Made by a program: the position numbers and the translations under genes. A stretch of DNA of 64,000 bases, from positions 620,001-684,000 of the forward strand of contig NZ_CP006911.1 of assembly GCF_001281385.1 (NCBI RefSeq), written 5' to 3'. This document shows, one piece after another, positions 52,944 through 63,106 of this stretch. This DNA is from Candidatus Pseudothioglobus singularis PS1 (lineage in GTDB: Bacteria; Pseudomonadota; Gammaproteobacteria; PS1; Pseudothioglobaceae). Numbering within the stretch: the stretch's first letter is position 1; each line of letters starts with the position of its first letter. The notes below the pieces were generated by a model. It searched no databases and had not been told where the DNA came from. It was given only the letters and a program-made list of their open reading frames with translations.

Positions 52944-53020
52944 AGTCGCGTAACTCAGTTGGTTAGAGTGTCACCTTGACATGGTGGAAGTCGGCAGTTC
53001 GAATCTGCCCGCGACTACCA
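52944..53020 (+). tRNA. tRNA-Val (GAC)
   Basis: 77 nt with encoded CCA. Acceptor AGTCGCG pairs with CGCGACT; the anticodon stem TCACC/GGTGG holds loop TTGACAT, anticodon GAC. T loop TTCGAAT is present. No integrated element or terminator follows; 53021-53126 is AT-rich with a TATAAT near 53094. Confidence 0.95.
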
Positions 53021-53126
53021 TCTACTTATTAATATAATCACTTGTTAATGTTTTAATTTATTACTGACAGATTTAATTGAAGTTTTATCAGATATAATCC
53101 ATTTATTAAATAATATAGTTGTAATT

Positions 53127-53846
53127 ATGAAAAAACGTCTCCTAATATTACTTTTCTCCTTGGCAGTTTTTGGTTGCTCATCCCTAGAGTTAGAAGCTGT
53201 TTCAACTTCTACAGAAGAAACTCAACGAATTCTATCTATGGGTTTGTCTCACGAAGAAAATCTAAAAGAGGCAAATAAACTTCCTAGTAAGCATATGATT
53301 TCAGTGGTTACCCTTCAATTAACTAACGCTCGAGATGAAAAAATTCAGGAACAGGTTGATATAGTTCAATCAGCCAAATATGCAGAAATGGTCTCAATTT
53401 CTGGAAATAATTCAAGTTTTGTAGGGCCTAAAGAAATAAATTTAGTCAAGAAAGGGGTTCTTGAGAGTGATGTGGAAATTCAAACTCACTTCTTAACTAG
53501 CTCTAGAAATGAAAATGGATTATTGCAACACAAACTTAATATAAGCATAGAGCATAATTCGTTAAATAAAAGAGCTTATCTTTCAGCAAATTTATGTGAT
53601 GAATGGATGCGATGTGAGGGTGCAACGTCTCTTGCTCAAGAACTTATAGTAACTTCATCAAAAGGAACAAATTGTATAGCCTCGGGTTGTGAATTCACAG
53701 AAGAAATGACTTTAAAATTAACAGATAACTTCTTAAAAGAAAGTATCAATAAAGGTTTTACAATACGTCTTAATGCAAAACGGAAATCTAATAAAATTAA
53801 AGTTTCAAAAGCCTACCTTATGGGCTATCTTCAAGTAGCTAAATAG
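53127..53846 (+). CDS. Lipoprotein, unknown
   Basis: A 239-residue protein with a lipobox (FSLAVFGC, Cys17). The mature part is polar, with Cys pairs (NLCDEWMRCEG and TNCIASGCEF) that could form disulfides. No domain recognised. It has its own AT-rich promoter region and a terminator-like hairpin 34 bp after the stop. Confidence 0.7.
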   Translation: MKKRLLILLFSLAVFGCSSLELEAVSTSTEETQRILSMGLSHEENLKEANKLPSKHMISVVTLQLTNARDEKIQEQVDIVQSAKYAEMVSISGNNSSFVGPKEINLVKKGVLESDVEIQTHFLTSSRNENGLLQHKLNISIEHNSLNKRAYLSANLCDEWMRCEGATSLAQELIVTSSKGTNCIASGCEFTEEMTLKLTDNFLKESINKGFTIRLNAKRKSNKIKVSKAYLMGYLQVAK

Positions 53847-53879
53847 GTTTTTTTGAAATACCTTTTTCATTTTTTTTGA

Positions 53880-53911
53880 TAGCTAAAGTCTTGTTTGACT
53901 TGGCTATTTTT
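53880..53911 (+). terminator. Terminator after the lipoprotein gene
   Basis: TAGCTAAAGTC (53880-53890) can pair with GACTTGGCTA (53897-53906) with a small bulge, followed by TTTTT. The rest of 53847-54106 is AT-rich with no supported gene. Confidence 0.55.
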
Positions 53912-54106
53912 AACAATCTTTTTTTTAAAGCCTAGTTCAAAATAGCAATAAGGTTTGAGAAGCTTAAACTAATAATGCATTCACTCAAGCAATTGGTAAT
54001 TTGGTAATATAAGATCTTTTTAGGGTGTTTATTCTTCATCTATTCAACACAAAAAATTCATAAGTAGGGTGTACAATAATTTTTTTGATTTGATTTTGGA
54101 TTTGAT

Positions 54107-55366
54107 GTGATTTTAGAAATTTTCTTTGCAGCTGGTTGTTTTTGGGGGGTTGAAAAAAACTTTGAAAGTATTGAGGGGGTAATTGATGTTGTTTCGGGTT
54201 ATTCTGGGGGTAGTTATGAAGATCCCACTTATGAAGATGTCCTCAAAAATAGAAGGATTCAAAGTGAAGGTTTTTTGTCTGTATTAAAAAACATTGGCCT
54301 ATCTGATGAAGAAAAAGTTAAAGAAAAAGATACTTTAATTAATCATACTGAAACTGTTAAAGTTGTCTATGACTCTAGTCAAGTTTCCACAGAAGATTTG
54401 GTAAAGAATTTTTGGGAAATTCATGATCCTACTCAATTTAATAGGCAAGGCAATGATGTGGGCAATAATTATCGATCTGCAATCTATTGGACCAATGAAG
54501 ATCAAAAAAACATTGCTTTAGATACAGGCAAAGCATACCAAAAATTATTGAATGCCAAAGGTTATGGTGATATTGTTACTGAAATGGCTTTATTAGAGAA
54601 GTTTTGGCCTGCAGAAAATTATCATCAGGATTACCTCTTACGAAACCCAAATGGTTATTGCCCTGATCATTCTACTGGTGTTAAGTTTATCGAACTTGCT
54701 TCAAATGAAGATTTTGGACAAGAAATAATGCCACTTGGAGGTAATGAAATAATTGTTATTGGCCCAGAGGTAGAGGGTACGTGTCTTTTTTGCTTAGAGT
54801 TTGAAAGAAAAGTGACCTCCAGCTATCAAGGAACTATTCCGCTTAGGTCAACTCCTGCATCAGCTCTCAAGGGATTTGATATTGATATCCCGACTTGGGC
54901 TACACCAACAATTATTTTTGTTGAAGATGGAAAAGAAGTATGGTCCCATCAAGGAATAATGTCGTCTGAGGAATTTTACAAAGCCTTAGGTGATTTTAAG
55001 TTAGGTGTAGGTTCTCCTGCTCACAAGGTAGCTTTTAATGAAGGAACCGATAAGAGGTTCTGTGTGCAATATGAAATATTTAAAGATACTCCCGAAGGTA
55101 TTTTTGTAGATAAGCTCTCAGGCAGACCTTTATTTGATACCGCGTTCCGTTTTGATTCGAAATCAGGCTGGCTTTCTTTTACCCAGCCAGTTAATAACGA
55201 AGTATATGAAGTAGTTGATAATAGTTATGGAATGACGCGAACTGAGATTCGCTCAGTCAGTTCAGATATTCACCTTGGACATGTCTTTAATGATGGTCCC
55301 AATGGCTTGCCAAGGTATTGTATTAATGCAACTGTGCTAGAGTTTATTCCACGTGATGACGCATAA
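54107..55366 (+). CDS. msrAB: MsrA-thioredoxin-like-MsrB fusion, methionine sulfoxide reductase
   Basis: A 419-residue protein from a GTG start. MsrA domain about 1-195: GCFWGVE (Cys11), NYRSAIYW, AENYHQDYL. A thioredoxin-like middle domain (about 205-300) has CLFC (Cys226, Cys229) and cis-Pro in WATPTIIFV. The MsrB domain (about 315-415) has GRPLFDTAFRFDS, SDIHLGHVFNDGP and catalytic Cys405 in RYCINA; the zinc-type CxxC pairs are absent. The order MsrA-Trx-MsrB differs from the Neisseria fusion (Trx-MsrA-MsrB). No signal peptide. It would repair oxidised Met with its own electron donor. Confidence 0.88.
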   Translation: MILEIFFAAGCFWGVEKNFESIEGVIDVVSGYSGGSYEDPTYEDVLKNRRIQSEGFLSVLKNIGLSDEEKVKEKDTLINHTETVKVVYDSSQVSTEDLVKNFWEIHDPTQFNRQGNDVGNNYRSAIYWTNEDQKNIALDTGKAYQKLLNAKGYGDIVTEMALLEKFWPAENYHQDYLLRNPNGYCPDHSTGVKFIELASNEDFGQEIMPLGGNEIIVIGPEVEGTCLFCLEFERKVTSSYQGTIPLRSTPASALKGFDIDIPTWATPTIIFVEDGKEVWSHQGIMSSEEFYKALGDFKLGVGSPAHKVAFNEGTDKRFCVQYEIFKDTPEGIFVDKLSGRPLFDTAFRFDSKSGWLSFTQPVNNEVYEVVDNSYGMTRTEIRSVSSDIHLGHVFNDGPNGLPRYCINATVLEFIPRDDA

Positions 55367-55429
55367 GATCTAAAAAAATGTAAAATATTCATTTAAAGTT
55401 TTTCCTTGTCAATTATTATTTGCTATCCA

Positions 55430-56059
55430 ATGGATAATACAGCTACTTCATTTAAATTTATTCTTCTAAAGTTATTATTTTTATTAACTTTTTCTTTATT
55501 TTTTCATACATCTGTCTATGCTGAAGACAGTCTATATGAAAGAGGCAAACAGTTGGTTGAGCTGAAAGAATATGAAAAGGCTTTAAAAGCTTTTGAATTA
55601 GCCTCCAAAGCAGGAAATCTAGATGCATTGACAGCCCTTGGGGTGATGTATATTGGTGGCATCGGTGTTGAACAAGATAATACTAAAGGGTATAAGTATA
55701 TAAAAACTGCTGCAGATCAATCAGACTCCAAGGCACAATATACTTTAGGCGCACTGTATTATTTAGGTGCTGGTGTCACAAAAGATTTAAACAAAGCTTT
55801 CTATTGGTTAAATTTAGCTTCTGAGCAAGGTTATTTAGATGCTAAATATAACTTAGGCGTCATGTATGAGTTTGGAGAGGGTGTTGAGCAAAGCTATAAA
55901 ATGGCATATGAAAACTATATATATGCTGCAAGGCAAGACAACTTAGAATCTCAAATCAAAGTTGCTGAAATGTATAAAACAGGAAGTGGAACAGATCAAG
56001 ATCTTGAAAAAAGTTCGTATTGGTTAAAGAAAATTGAAGCCTCAAAAGCAAAACAATAA
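55430..56059 (+). CDS. Sel1-repeat protein with membrane or signal segment
   Basis: About 209 residues; ATG 55430 is preferred over an upstream TTG. It has a hydrophobic N-terminus (FILLKLLFLLTFSLFF) ending at VYA|ED. Sel1 units follow: NLDALTALGVMYIGGIGV, DSKAQYTLGALYYLGAGV and YLDAKYNLGVMYEFGEGV. It lacks the ELWxY tail of the three other Sel1 proteins. Partner unknown. Confidence 0.82.
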   Translation: MDNTATSFKFILLKLLFLLTFSLFFHTSVYAEDSLYERGKQLVELKEYEKALKAFELASKAGNLDALTALGVMYIGGIGVEQDNTKGYKYIKTAADQSDSKAQYTLGALYYLGAGVTKDLNKAFYWLNLASEQGYLDAKYNLGVMYEFGEGVEQSYKMAYENYIYAARQDNLESQIKVAEMYKTGSGTDQDLEKSSYWLKKIEASKAKQ

Positions 56060-56087
56060 TCCTTTTATTAATATATATTTGATTTAG

Positions 56088-57302
56088 ATGAGTCAATTAA
56101 GTACAAAAAAAAATTATGATTTAATAATTGTTGGAGCTGGTCCAGCCGGACTTAGCTTTGCTTGTTCACTTATTGATCTAAATTTGAAAGTATTAGTTGT
56201 CGATAAGTCAGATAAGGAGTCTATTTCAAATCCTAAGCCTGATGGAAGAGAGACTGCTCTGACTCATAACTCATTAAAAATTTTACAAAAGTTAGGTGTA
56301 TGGGATCTAATTGACCAAACTAGTGTCAGCCCTTTGAAGCAGGCAAAGGTTTTTGATGGTGATTCTGATTCATTATTAAATTTTGCTGCAAAAAAATCTT
56401 CAATTGATGCCCTCGGTTATCTTGTTCCCAATCATTTAATTAGACTGGCTTTGTTCAAAAAAGCATCATCTTCAGATAATTTAACTATCATTAATGAAAT
56501 TTCTGTTGAATCAGTTAAAACTAATGTTTCAGATACTAAAGTTACTCTGTCAAATGGAGAAGTTATTCACTCTAAACTGGTTGTAGCTGCTGATAGTCGA
56601 TTCTCAGAACTTAGGCGTAAGATGGGCATTTCTTCTACGATGAAAGATTTCTCCAAAGTCATGATAATTACAAGAGTTTCTCATGAAAAAGACCATGATC
56701 AAACTGCACTTGAGTGTTTTAACTATGGGCATACACTAGCTCTGTTGCCACTGAATGGTAATATTTCGTCTGTAGTTTTAACTGTCCCTACTGATGAAGC
56801 AGATGAAATGCTTAATATGGATAAAGAAAAATTTTGTAAGCTTGCAAGTAATGGTTTTAATGGTAGCTTAGGAGTAATGAAACAAATTGGTGAGAGGTAC
56901 TCATACCCATTAGTGGGTGTTTATGCTCAGAAGTTCAGATCTACTCGCTTTGCTCTTATTGGAGATGCTGCGGTTGGAATGCACCCTGTTACAGCGCATG
57001 GTTTTAATTTAGGACTTAGGGGTCAAGATATTCTAGCTAGTGCAATAGCTAAAGCTTTAAAATCTGGAGTAGATATTGGATCTGATGCGGTTTTAAGGGA
57101 ATTTGAGAATAAACAAATCCACCTATCAAGGCTAATGTATTTTGGGACTAATGGAGTAGTTTCATTGTTTACAAATGACGACGTAAAAGCGAAGCAAATT
57201 CGTAAATTAGTTCTAAAGTTTGCAGATCGATTCCCACCGGTGAAATCATTAATTACAAAACATTTAACTGAGTCAAAAAAAAGCAATTTAATTCCTTTTT
57301 AA
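56088..57302 (+). CDS. FAD-dependent monooxygenase, ubiquinone hydroxylase type
   Basis: A 404-residue enzyme of the UbiH/UbiF/COQ6 group. GxGxx[20 protein letters not shown] (about 12-30), [10 protein letters not shown], and the C-terminal [25 protein letters not shown] (GD and His motif). The closest recognisable kin are UbiM-like hydroxylases. It adds oxygen to the ubiquinone ring. pdxH follows in line 10 bp later. Confidence 0.85.
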   Translation: MSQLSTKKNYDLIIVGAGPAGLSFACSLIDLNLKVLVVDKSDKESISNPKPDGRETALTHNSLKILQKLGVWDLIDQTSVSPLKQAKVFDGDSDSLLNFAAKKSSIDALGYLVPNHLIRLALFKKASSSDNLTIINEISVESVKTNVSDTKVTLSNGEVIHSKLVVAADSRFSELRRKMGISSTMKDFSKVMIITRVSHEKDHDQTALECFNYGHTLALLPLNGNISSVVLTVPTDEADEMLNMDKEKFCKLASNGFNGSLGVMKQIGERYSYPLVGVYAQKFRSTRFALIGDAAVGMHPVTAHGFNLGLRGQDILASAIAKALKSGVDIGSDAVLREFENKQIHLSRLMYFGTNGVVSLFTNDDVKAKQIRKLVLKFADRFPPVKSLITKHLTESKKSNLIPF

Positions 57303-57312
57303 AAATCTTATT

Positions 57313-57954
57313 ATGGCAAAAACAGGTGATTTAAGTAGTCTTAGAAAAGAGTACCTTCAAAGTGGTATTGTAAGAGAAGATCTCAAAAGTAGTCCAGTTG
57401 AGCAGTTTTCATTGTGGTTCTCACAAGCAATGGATGCTGAAATCATTGAGCCAACTGCAATGAGTCTTGCAACGTCGGATGATTCTATTGGAATCAGAAC
57501 TGTACTTCTTAAGTACTTTGATGAAAATGGTTTTGTTTTTTTTACAAATTACGAATCTAAAAAATCAAAACAAATTCAAAAAAATCCACAGGCTGCTGTT
57601 CTTTTTCCATGGCTTGCTTTAGAGAGACAAGTCAAAATTATTGGTAAAGTTGAAAAAATCTCAAATCTAGAATCCTTTAAGTACTTCTCTTCAAGGCCTA
57701 AAGACTCTCAGATAGGCGCATGGGCTTCTGAGCAATCTTCAAGAATTTCGTCAAGGTCAGTGCTCATTGAACAGTTTGCTTCAATGAAAAAGAAATTTTC
57801 AAAGGGTGAGATTCCTTTGCCTGAGTTTTGGGGAGGGTATAGGATTGTGCCTCAAAGTATTGAATTTTGGCAGGGTAGGGCAAATCGACTTCATGATCGA
57901 TTTATTTATGAACGTCAAGAGAATGAATGGACTATAAGTCGACTCTCTCCCTAA
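57313..57954 (+). CDS. pdxH: Pyridoxine/pyridoxamine 5'-phosphate oxidase
   Basis: A 213-residue FMN enzyme of standard size: [66 protein letters not shown] and the C-terminal [17 protein letters not shown]. It makes pyridoxal phosphate, the cofactor of the aminotransferases elsewhere in the window. Its tail overlaps aroE (convergent) by 23 bp. Confidence 0.96.
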   Translation: MAKTGDLSSLRKEYLQSGIVREDLKSSPVEQFSLWFSQAMDAEIIEPTAMSLATSDDSIGIRTVLLKYFDENGFVFFTNYESKKSKQIQKNPQAAVLFPWLALERQVKIIGKVEKISNLESFKYFSSRPKDSQIGAWASEQSSRISSRSVLIEQFASMKKKFSKGEIPLPEFWGGYRIVPQSIEFWQGRANRLHDRFIYERQENEWTISRLSP

Positions 57955-58747
57955 TTAGATTGATTACAGGCCTAGTTGAAGGTTTCTTACCAAGCCAAAA
58001 TTCAAATGAAAGTGCAGCCTGCTCAACCAACATTCCTAATCCATCACTAATGATGAGAGCTGAATCTTTTAAAGCCCATTTCATGAAAGGCGTCTCAGAT
58101 CCATACATTAAGTCATAGCACAAAGCACCCTCACAAAGACCTTTTGGTAAATTAAGCATAGTTCCATCTATGGAAGAACTTGTTGCATTAATAACTATAT
58201 TAACAGGCTTGGATTTAATTTGATCAATACCAAATCCACAAACCTTTCCATACTCAGAAAATTCATTTGCCAATCTCAATGATTTTTCTTTAGTTCGATT
58301 AGCTAATAAAATTTTCTCAGGATTTTTATCTAGTATTGGTTTGAGAATGCCCCGAGTTGCACCACCAGCTCCAATAATTAAAATTTCTTTATCTCGAAGG
58401 GTTTGTTCTAAATTTCTTTCAAGATCATTAACAAGACCCTTGCCATCAGTATTTTCCCCAAAAATGATGTTGTTATCGATCTTAATGGTATTTACCGCCC
58501 CTGCAGCTTTTGCTTCATCAGTTAAGTCATCTGCAAAGTTATAGGCATTAATTTTAAAAGGAAGCGTAATATTGAATCCAGAGCTGCCAGAACTCATAAA
58601 TTTTTCTGCTGTCAAATTGAACGCATCAACTGGCGATAGAATTTTTTCATAAGACAGTTCAATATCAAATTCTTTTGCAAATTCATGATGAATCATAGGT
58701 GATAAGCTATGATCTACAGGGTTTCCAATGACACCAAATTTACGCAT
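57932..58747 (-). CDS. aroE: Shikimate dehydrogenase
   Basis: A 271-residue enzyme. [18 protein letters not shown] (substrate site), FNITLPFK with the catalytic Lys, [13 protein letters not shown] with the Asp, and the NADP-binding [17 protein letters not shown] are intact. It reduces 3-dehydroshikimate to shikimate. The gap to rne upstream is 6 bp, so co-transcription with rne is likely. Confidence 0.96.
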   Translation of the reverse strand: MRKFGVIGNPVDHSLSPMIHHEFAKEFDIELSYEKILSPVDAFNLTAEKFMSSGSSGFNITLPFKINAYNFADDLTDEAKAAGAVNTIKIDNNIIFGENTDGKGLVNDLERNLEQTLRDKEILIIGAGGATRGILKPILDKNPEKILLANRTKEKSLRLANEFSEYGKVCGFGIDQIKSKPVNIVINATSSSIDGTMLNLPKGLCEGALCYDLMYGSETPFMKWALKDSALIISDGLGMLVEQAALSFEFWLGKKPSTRPVINLIRERVDL

Positions 58748-58753
58748 AAAATC

Positions 58754-60952
58754 TTATGAAGGTTCTTCGTCTGGTTTTATTGTTGAATTCTTATTATTCT
58801 CTAATGACTTTACAGCAATATCTGCATTTTTAGGTTTGGCTTTAGAAGCTACCTTTTTTGCTGGTTTACGAGTTGTTTTCTTTGGAGTCTTAGGATCTTT
58901 ACTCTTGTCTGTTTTAGTGGTGACCTCAACAGGCTTCGTAGCAACCTCAACAGGCTTCGTAGCAACCTCAACAGGCTTCGTAGCAACCTCAACAGGCTTC
59001 GTAGCGACCTCAACAGGTCTGTTTACTGTATCACTTGGCTTTTGGTTAGAATTTGTAGTATTTTTCTGATTTCTATTTCTATTTCTGTTTCTATTTTGAT
59101 TATTTTTATTATTTTTATTTTTTTGACCCTCATCCTTTGATTCATTAGCAGTAGGTTTTGGATTTTGGGTGTTGTTCTGATTTTCCTGTGAACTCTTATT
59201 CTGGCTCCTATTCTGGTTCCTATTCTGGTTCCTATTCTGATTTCTACTTCTATTTCGACTTGGAGCTCTTGTATTTTTAGATTTAGGAGCAGGTTTTTTA
59301 TCTGAAGAGAATATTTCAGTGAGCTTGCTCATAAATGAGACTTTCTTTTCAGGCATTTTCGTTGATGGCTGATTAGTTGATATTGCTGGAATATCAGGTT
59401 TATCGACATAATTAATCACATTGGGATTTTCCTGAGGCTTGGATACGCCTTGGAAGCTCTTATGGTGCGATCTTTTATCTCCCTTCTGCTTGTTCACTGT
59501 ATAGTGAGGAAAGTGCATATATTGATTTGGAAGTAGCGTAATTTTAATGCCATGCTTCTCTTCCATTTCAATGATGTTATGCCGCTTTTCATTTAATAAG
59601 TAGGTAATGACTTCGACGCTTGACTGGATTGTTATATCGCCACCATTTTTGTTCGAGTTAAGATTGTCTTCAAGTTGGCGAATAATTCTTAATGACAATG
59701 ATGGTATGGTTGGGTTGGTTCCACTTCCGTTACATACTGAACAGGTTTTCCCAGTTGATTCTGCAACCGAGTTCATGAGTCTTTGACGCGATAATTCAAG
59801 TAAACCAAATCTTGAAATGTTTCCAATCTGAACGCGAGCCCTATCATTCGCTGTTGCTTTTTCCATTAACTTTTCGATAGCTGTTCTATGAGACTCAGAT
59901 GCCATATCAATAAAGTCAATAACTACAAGGCCACCAATATCCCTTAATTGAAGCTGTAATGCGATTTCCTCGGCAGCATCTAGGTTAGCCTTGTAAGCAG
60001 TGTCTTCAATGCTAGTGCCTTTAGTTGCCCTTGCAGAGTTAATATCAATTGCTGTAAGTGCCTCTGTTGCATCAAAAACAATAGTTGCACCTGACCTTAA
60101 AGCGACTTCCCTGTTAAAGACATTTTTAACTTGTGACTCCACGCTCATGTGAGCAAAAAGTGAGTGGTCAGTTACATCGAAGAACTTTATTTTATCAAGA
60201 TAGTGAGGCATTACAAAATTTGTAAAGTCACGCGCTTTTTGGTAGGTTTCTAAGTCATCAATAATGACACTATCAGTATCTTCTCTCAAATAGTCACGAA
60301 GAGCTCTAATTGTAATATCACTCTCTTGATAGATTAAAAAAGGACCATCCTGATTTTTAGTTTCTGTTTTAATAGATTTCCAGAGCTGAGTTAAATGGTC
60401 AACTTCCCACTGAAGTTCACTCACCCCTCTTCCGGCGCCTTCAGTTCTGATAATCAATCCAGAATGTTTTGGGACATTAAGGCTCGGTAGTAAATTTTTT
60501 AAGTCTTGGCGATCTGAGGCATTAATTTGCCTTGAGATGCCTGAGCTTTTTGGGTTATTTGGCGTCAAAATCATATAAGCACCCGCCAAGTTGATGAAGG
60601 TACTAAGGGCAGCACCTTTATTACCTCGCTCTTCTTTTTCAACCTGGACGATAATTTCCTGTCCTTCTTTAAGGACATCACTTATGGTGAGTTTGTCACC
60701 CTTTGGTTTAATGCCTTCAGCAAAAAAAGGAGACACCTCTTTGAAGGGGAGAAAGCCATGCTTGTCTTTACCATAGTCAACGAAAGCAGCCTCTAAGGAT
60801 TGCTCTACGCGTGAAATTTTGGCTTTGTAGATATTGCCTTTAGTTTTCCTGTTAAGGCTTGTTTCTATATTAAGGTCAGTAAGCTTTTGGTTCCTGACGA
60901 TTGCAACCCGGATCTCTTCCTTGTGGGTAGCATTTATGAGAATGTGATTCAT
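58754..60952 (-). CDS. rne: Ribonuclease E
   Basis: A 732-residue protein. The N-terminal S1 domain (about 35-120; GNIYKAKISRVEQSLEAAFV, DYGKDKHGFLPFKE) precedes the catalytic core with ATIVFDATEALTAIDINSAR and GGLVVIDFIDM (the two metal Asp regions), and CSVC of the zinc link. The C-terminal third is disordered, with Arg/Asn/Gln repeats (RNQNRNQ) and five copies of [K/R]PVEVAT, as expected of degradosome scaffolds that bind RNA and partners. It lies 6 bp upstream of aroE on the same strand. Confidence 0.96.
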   Translation of the reverse strand: MNHILINATHKEEIRVAIVRNQKLTDLNIETSLNRKTKGNIYKAKISRVEQSLEAAFVDYGKDKHGFLPFKEVSPFFAEGIKPKGDKLTISDVLKEGQEIIVQVEKEERGNKGAALSTFINLAGAYMILTPNNPKSSGISRQINASDRQDLKNLLPSLNVPKHSGLIIRTEGAGRGVSELQWEVDHLTQLWKSIKTETKNQDGPFLIYQESDITIRALRDYLREDTDSVIIDDLETYQKARDFTNFVMPHYLDKIKFFDVTDHSLFAHMSVESQVKNVFNREVALRSGATIVFDATEALTAIDINSARATKGTSIEDTAYKANLDAAEEIALQLQLRDIGGLVVIDFIDMASESHRTAIEKLMEKATANDRARVQIGNISRFGLLELSRQRLMNSVAESTGKTCSVCNGSGTNPTIPSLSLRIIRQLEDNLNSNKNGGDITIQSSVEVITYLLNEKRHNIIEMEEKHGIKITLLPNQYMHFPHYTVNKQKGDKRSHHKSFQGVSKPQENPNVINYVDKPDIPAISTNQPSTKMPEKKVSFMSKLTEIFSSDKKPAPKSKNTRAPSRNRSRNQNRNQNRNQNRSQNKSSQENQNNTQNPKPTANESKDEGQKNKNNKNNQNRNRNRNRNQKNTTNSNQKPSDTVNRPVEVATKPVEVATKPVEVATKPVEVATKPVEVTTKTDKSKDPKTPKKTTRKPAKKVASKAKPKNADIAVKSLENNKNSTIKPDEEPS
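58923..59020 (-). repeat. 21-bp tandem repeat in rne
   Basis: Four near-perfect copies of a 21-bp unit (beginning ACCTCAACAGGCTTCG on the plus strand) and a partial fifth, encoding KPVEVAT heptads. One copy carries a single A to G change. Confidence 0.9.
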
Positions 60953-61181
60953 TATGAAGTCCTGTTATATCTGGACTATTGAGTGCGTACATATCCCCAA
61001 TACTTATGTATTGAATAGGAATTAAGGTTTGATTAAAAAGATTCATCAATTGCTAAATAAGTTATGTATGTGGCATCAATAAGCCCATAAAAAAATAGTT
61101 CGTTACAATATCTCGATTTTATTAATTTTTTGAAATATTATAAAAAAATTCTTGTTGGTCAAAAAAATGTTTGACAATATA

Positions 61182-61190
61182 ATTATACCA
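61182..61190 (-). promoter_or_regulatory. Extended -10 promoter of rne
   Basis: On the minus strand TGGTATAAT (61190 to 61182) is an extended -10 element, the same sequence found before serC. A transcript from near 61175 has a 5' leader of about 220 nt (60953-61175), where RNase E genes are commonly autoregulated. The leader is AT-rich with no gene. Confidence 0.55.
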
Positions 61191-61212
61191 CATATTGACC
61201 TACACATCCTAT

Positions 61213-61932
61213 TTACTGGTTTAGGGTGCGACCCCCATCAATATTGATTATTTGCCCCGTAATATAGTTTGAGTTTGCTAAAAATAATACTGTGTCTGCA
61301 ATATCCTGAGGAGAGCCTTGCCTATGAAGTGCTATTCTTTCAAGCATAAGGTTTTTATCATCTTCAGAGATCTCAGCACTGTCCTGAGGCCAAAGAATTG
61401 AACCCGGGGAAACACCATTCACTCTAATTCTGGGAGCAAGCTCTTTGGCCAAGGTTTGAGTCAGCATTTTTAAGCCTGCCTTGGAGATGTTGTAAATAGC
61501 ATGTTTTTTTAATGGCCTTTCAGAATGAATATCAATAATATTAATAATTGAGCCATCATTTTTGGATAGTGTTTTACTTAGTCCCTTGGATAAGAAAAAA
61601 GGTGCTTTTAGATTGATATTTATCACATCATCCCAATCTTTCATTTCACTATCCTCGACTGATTTTGGATAAAAAACAGAAGCATTATTGACTAATAAAT
61701 CGATTGACTTAATTGAGCTAACTAAAGAGTCGAGTTCATCTATATTGTTTAAATTCCCTAAGACAATCTCTACAGAATTAGCCCGAATTGAGTTAAGTTC
61801 ATCACATAGCAACTGAGCTTTATCTTTTGATTGATTGCAGTGAATAATAATGTTAAATTGATTGTGATGAAGGGTTTTGACAATCTGAGCGCCAATTCTT
61901 GCTGCACCGCCGGTAATTAATGCTGTTTTCAT
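61213..61932 (-). CDS. Pteridine-reductase-like SDR
   Basis: A 239-residue short-chain dehydrogenase. ALITGGAARIGAQIVKTLH (the GGxxRIG form of pteridine reductases), LLVNNASVFYPKS, IIDIHSERPLKKHAIYNISK (Tyr and Lys of YxxxK, with an Asp in place of the usual Ser region), and SPGSILWPQDSAE. It may reduce dihydrobiopterin or folate; a fatty-acid-type role is less likely. Confidence 0.8.
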   Translation of the reverse strand: MKTALITGGAARIGAQIVKTLHHNQFNIIIHCNQSKDKAQLLCDELNSIRANSVEIVLGNLNNIDELDSLVSSIKSIDLLVNNASVFYPKSVEDSEMKDWDDVININLKAPFFLSKGLSKTLSKNDGSIINIIDIHSERPLKKHAIYNISKAGLKMLTQTLAKELAPRIRVNGVSPGSILWPQDSAEISEDDKNLMLERIALHRQGSPQDIADTVLFLANSNYITGQIINIDGGRTLNQ

Positions 61933-62006
61933 TGAATTCTCTTAAAAAATGTATTTGTTGTTTTATAAAATTTATCTAGCGATCACAGTATAAAATATTT
62001 CCACAT

Positions 62007-63098
62007 ATGAGCCTCGAAGATATTATATCTAAAACCATTAAGGACAATAACAATCCAATTGGTTTTGATGTTTTTATGAATCTTGCTTTGTATCATCATC
62101 AGTTTGGCTATTATCGATCAAATAAAACGATATTTGGCCATAAAGGTGACTTCATTACAGCGCCAGAAACGTCCGATCTTTTTGGCTTTTGTCTCGCCAG
62201 GCAATGTAAACAGGTCTTAAATAATGGTAATATTCTAGAGTTTGGTGCTGGAAGTGGAATACTTGCCGCCCAAATTCTATTTGAATTGGGAAGGCAAAAC
62301 TCACTTCCTGAAAAATACTTTATTATTGAATTAAGTGCCCAACTTAAAAAAACACAGCAAAAGACTCTTAAAAAGGCTTTACCTGAAATTTATAATCGTG
62401 TTGAATGGTTAACTGAGCTTCCCAGTAACTTTAAGGGAGTGGTGGTTGCTAATGAGGTTCTAGATGCGTTTCCTGTCAAAAGAATCACACTTTCAAACAA
62501 TCAGTTTTATGAATTGGGAGTTGACTATATTGATAATTGCTTTCAATGGAAAAGGTTTGAGCAGCCTTACTTAAAATCTGAAACTACCTATGGAGGTAAT
62601 TTGCCTGAGGGTTACACCACTGAAGTAAGTCTTCAATCCGATGGCTGGATTAAATCTCTATATGATCTTATGAGCGAAGGCGTTGTTCTATTAATTGATT
62701 ATGGGATGAGTCAATCTGAATATTTACATCCCCAGCGAACTGATGGCACCCTGAAGTGTTTTTATAGACACAAATCAAACAATAATCCCTTTATTCAAAT
62801 AGGGGATCAAGACATAACAGCTTCAGTTAACTTTACAGATATTTATAAAAGCTCGATTGATTCTGGCTTTAAGGTCGGTGGATATTCGACTCAGTCCATG
62901 TTTTTAATTTCAATGGGTATTGAGAGCTTCCTTGCTAATGAAGAGAATGAGGAAAACAAAATCAAGCTTGCTCAAGAAATAAAACAACTAGTGATGCCTG
63001 GGGCGATGGGTGAGGTTTTTAAAGTTATGGCTCTTACAAAGAAACAATCAGTAAAATTAGATGGCTTCAAAGAGCAGAACTTAACTGAAAGGCTATAA
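62007..63098 (+). CDS. MidA/NDUFAF7-family SAM methyltransferase
   Basis: A 363-residue protein. GYYRSNKTIFGHKGDFITAP and LEFGAGSGILAAQILFEL (SAM-binding), VVANEVLDAFPVKRI and LIDYGMSQSEYLHPQR match the DUF185/MidA family, whose eukaryotic member methylates an Arg of a complex I subunit. The bacterial target is uncertain. TATAAA near 61990 may serve as its -10 box. Confidence 0.88.
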   Translation: MSLEDIISKTIKDNNNPIGFDVFMNLALYHHQFGYYRSNKTIFGHKGDFITAPETSDLFGFCLARQCKQVLNNGNILEFGAGSGILAAQILFELGRQNSLPEKYFIIELSAQLKKTQQKTLKKALPEIYNRVEWLTELPSNFKGVVVANEVLDAFPVKRITLSNNQFYELGVDYIDNCFQWKRFEQPYLKSETTYGGNLPEGYTTEVSLQSDGWIKSLYDLMSEGVVLLIDYGMSQSEYLHPQRTDGTLKCFYRHKSNNNPFIQIGDQDITASVNFTDIYKSSIDSGFKVGGYSTQSMFLISMGIESFLANEENEENKIKLAQEIKQLVMPGAMGEVFKVMALTKKQSVKLDGFKEQNLTERL

Positions 63099-63106
63099 AA
63101 ATTAAT

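Noticed and set aside
53847-54106. Small gene between the lipoprotein and msrAB genes
   Set aside because: No open frame with a start and ribosome site; only AT-rich sequence and a terminator-like hairpin.
58923-59020. CRISPR array
   Set aside because: The 21-bp units are contiguous with no spacers and lie in frame within rne. No array or cas gene was seen anywhere in the window.
58728-59069. Plus-strand frame with repeated FVATSTG units as a real protein
   Set aside because: It is the antisense reading of the rne tandem repeat; rne is a full conserved gene on the other strand.
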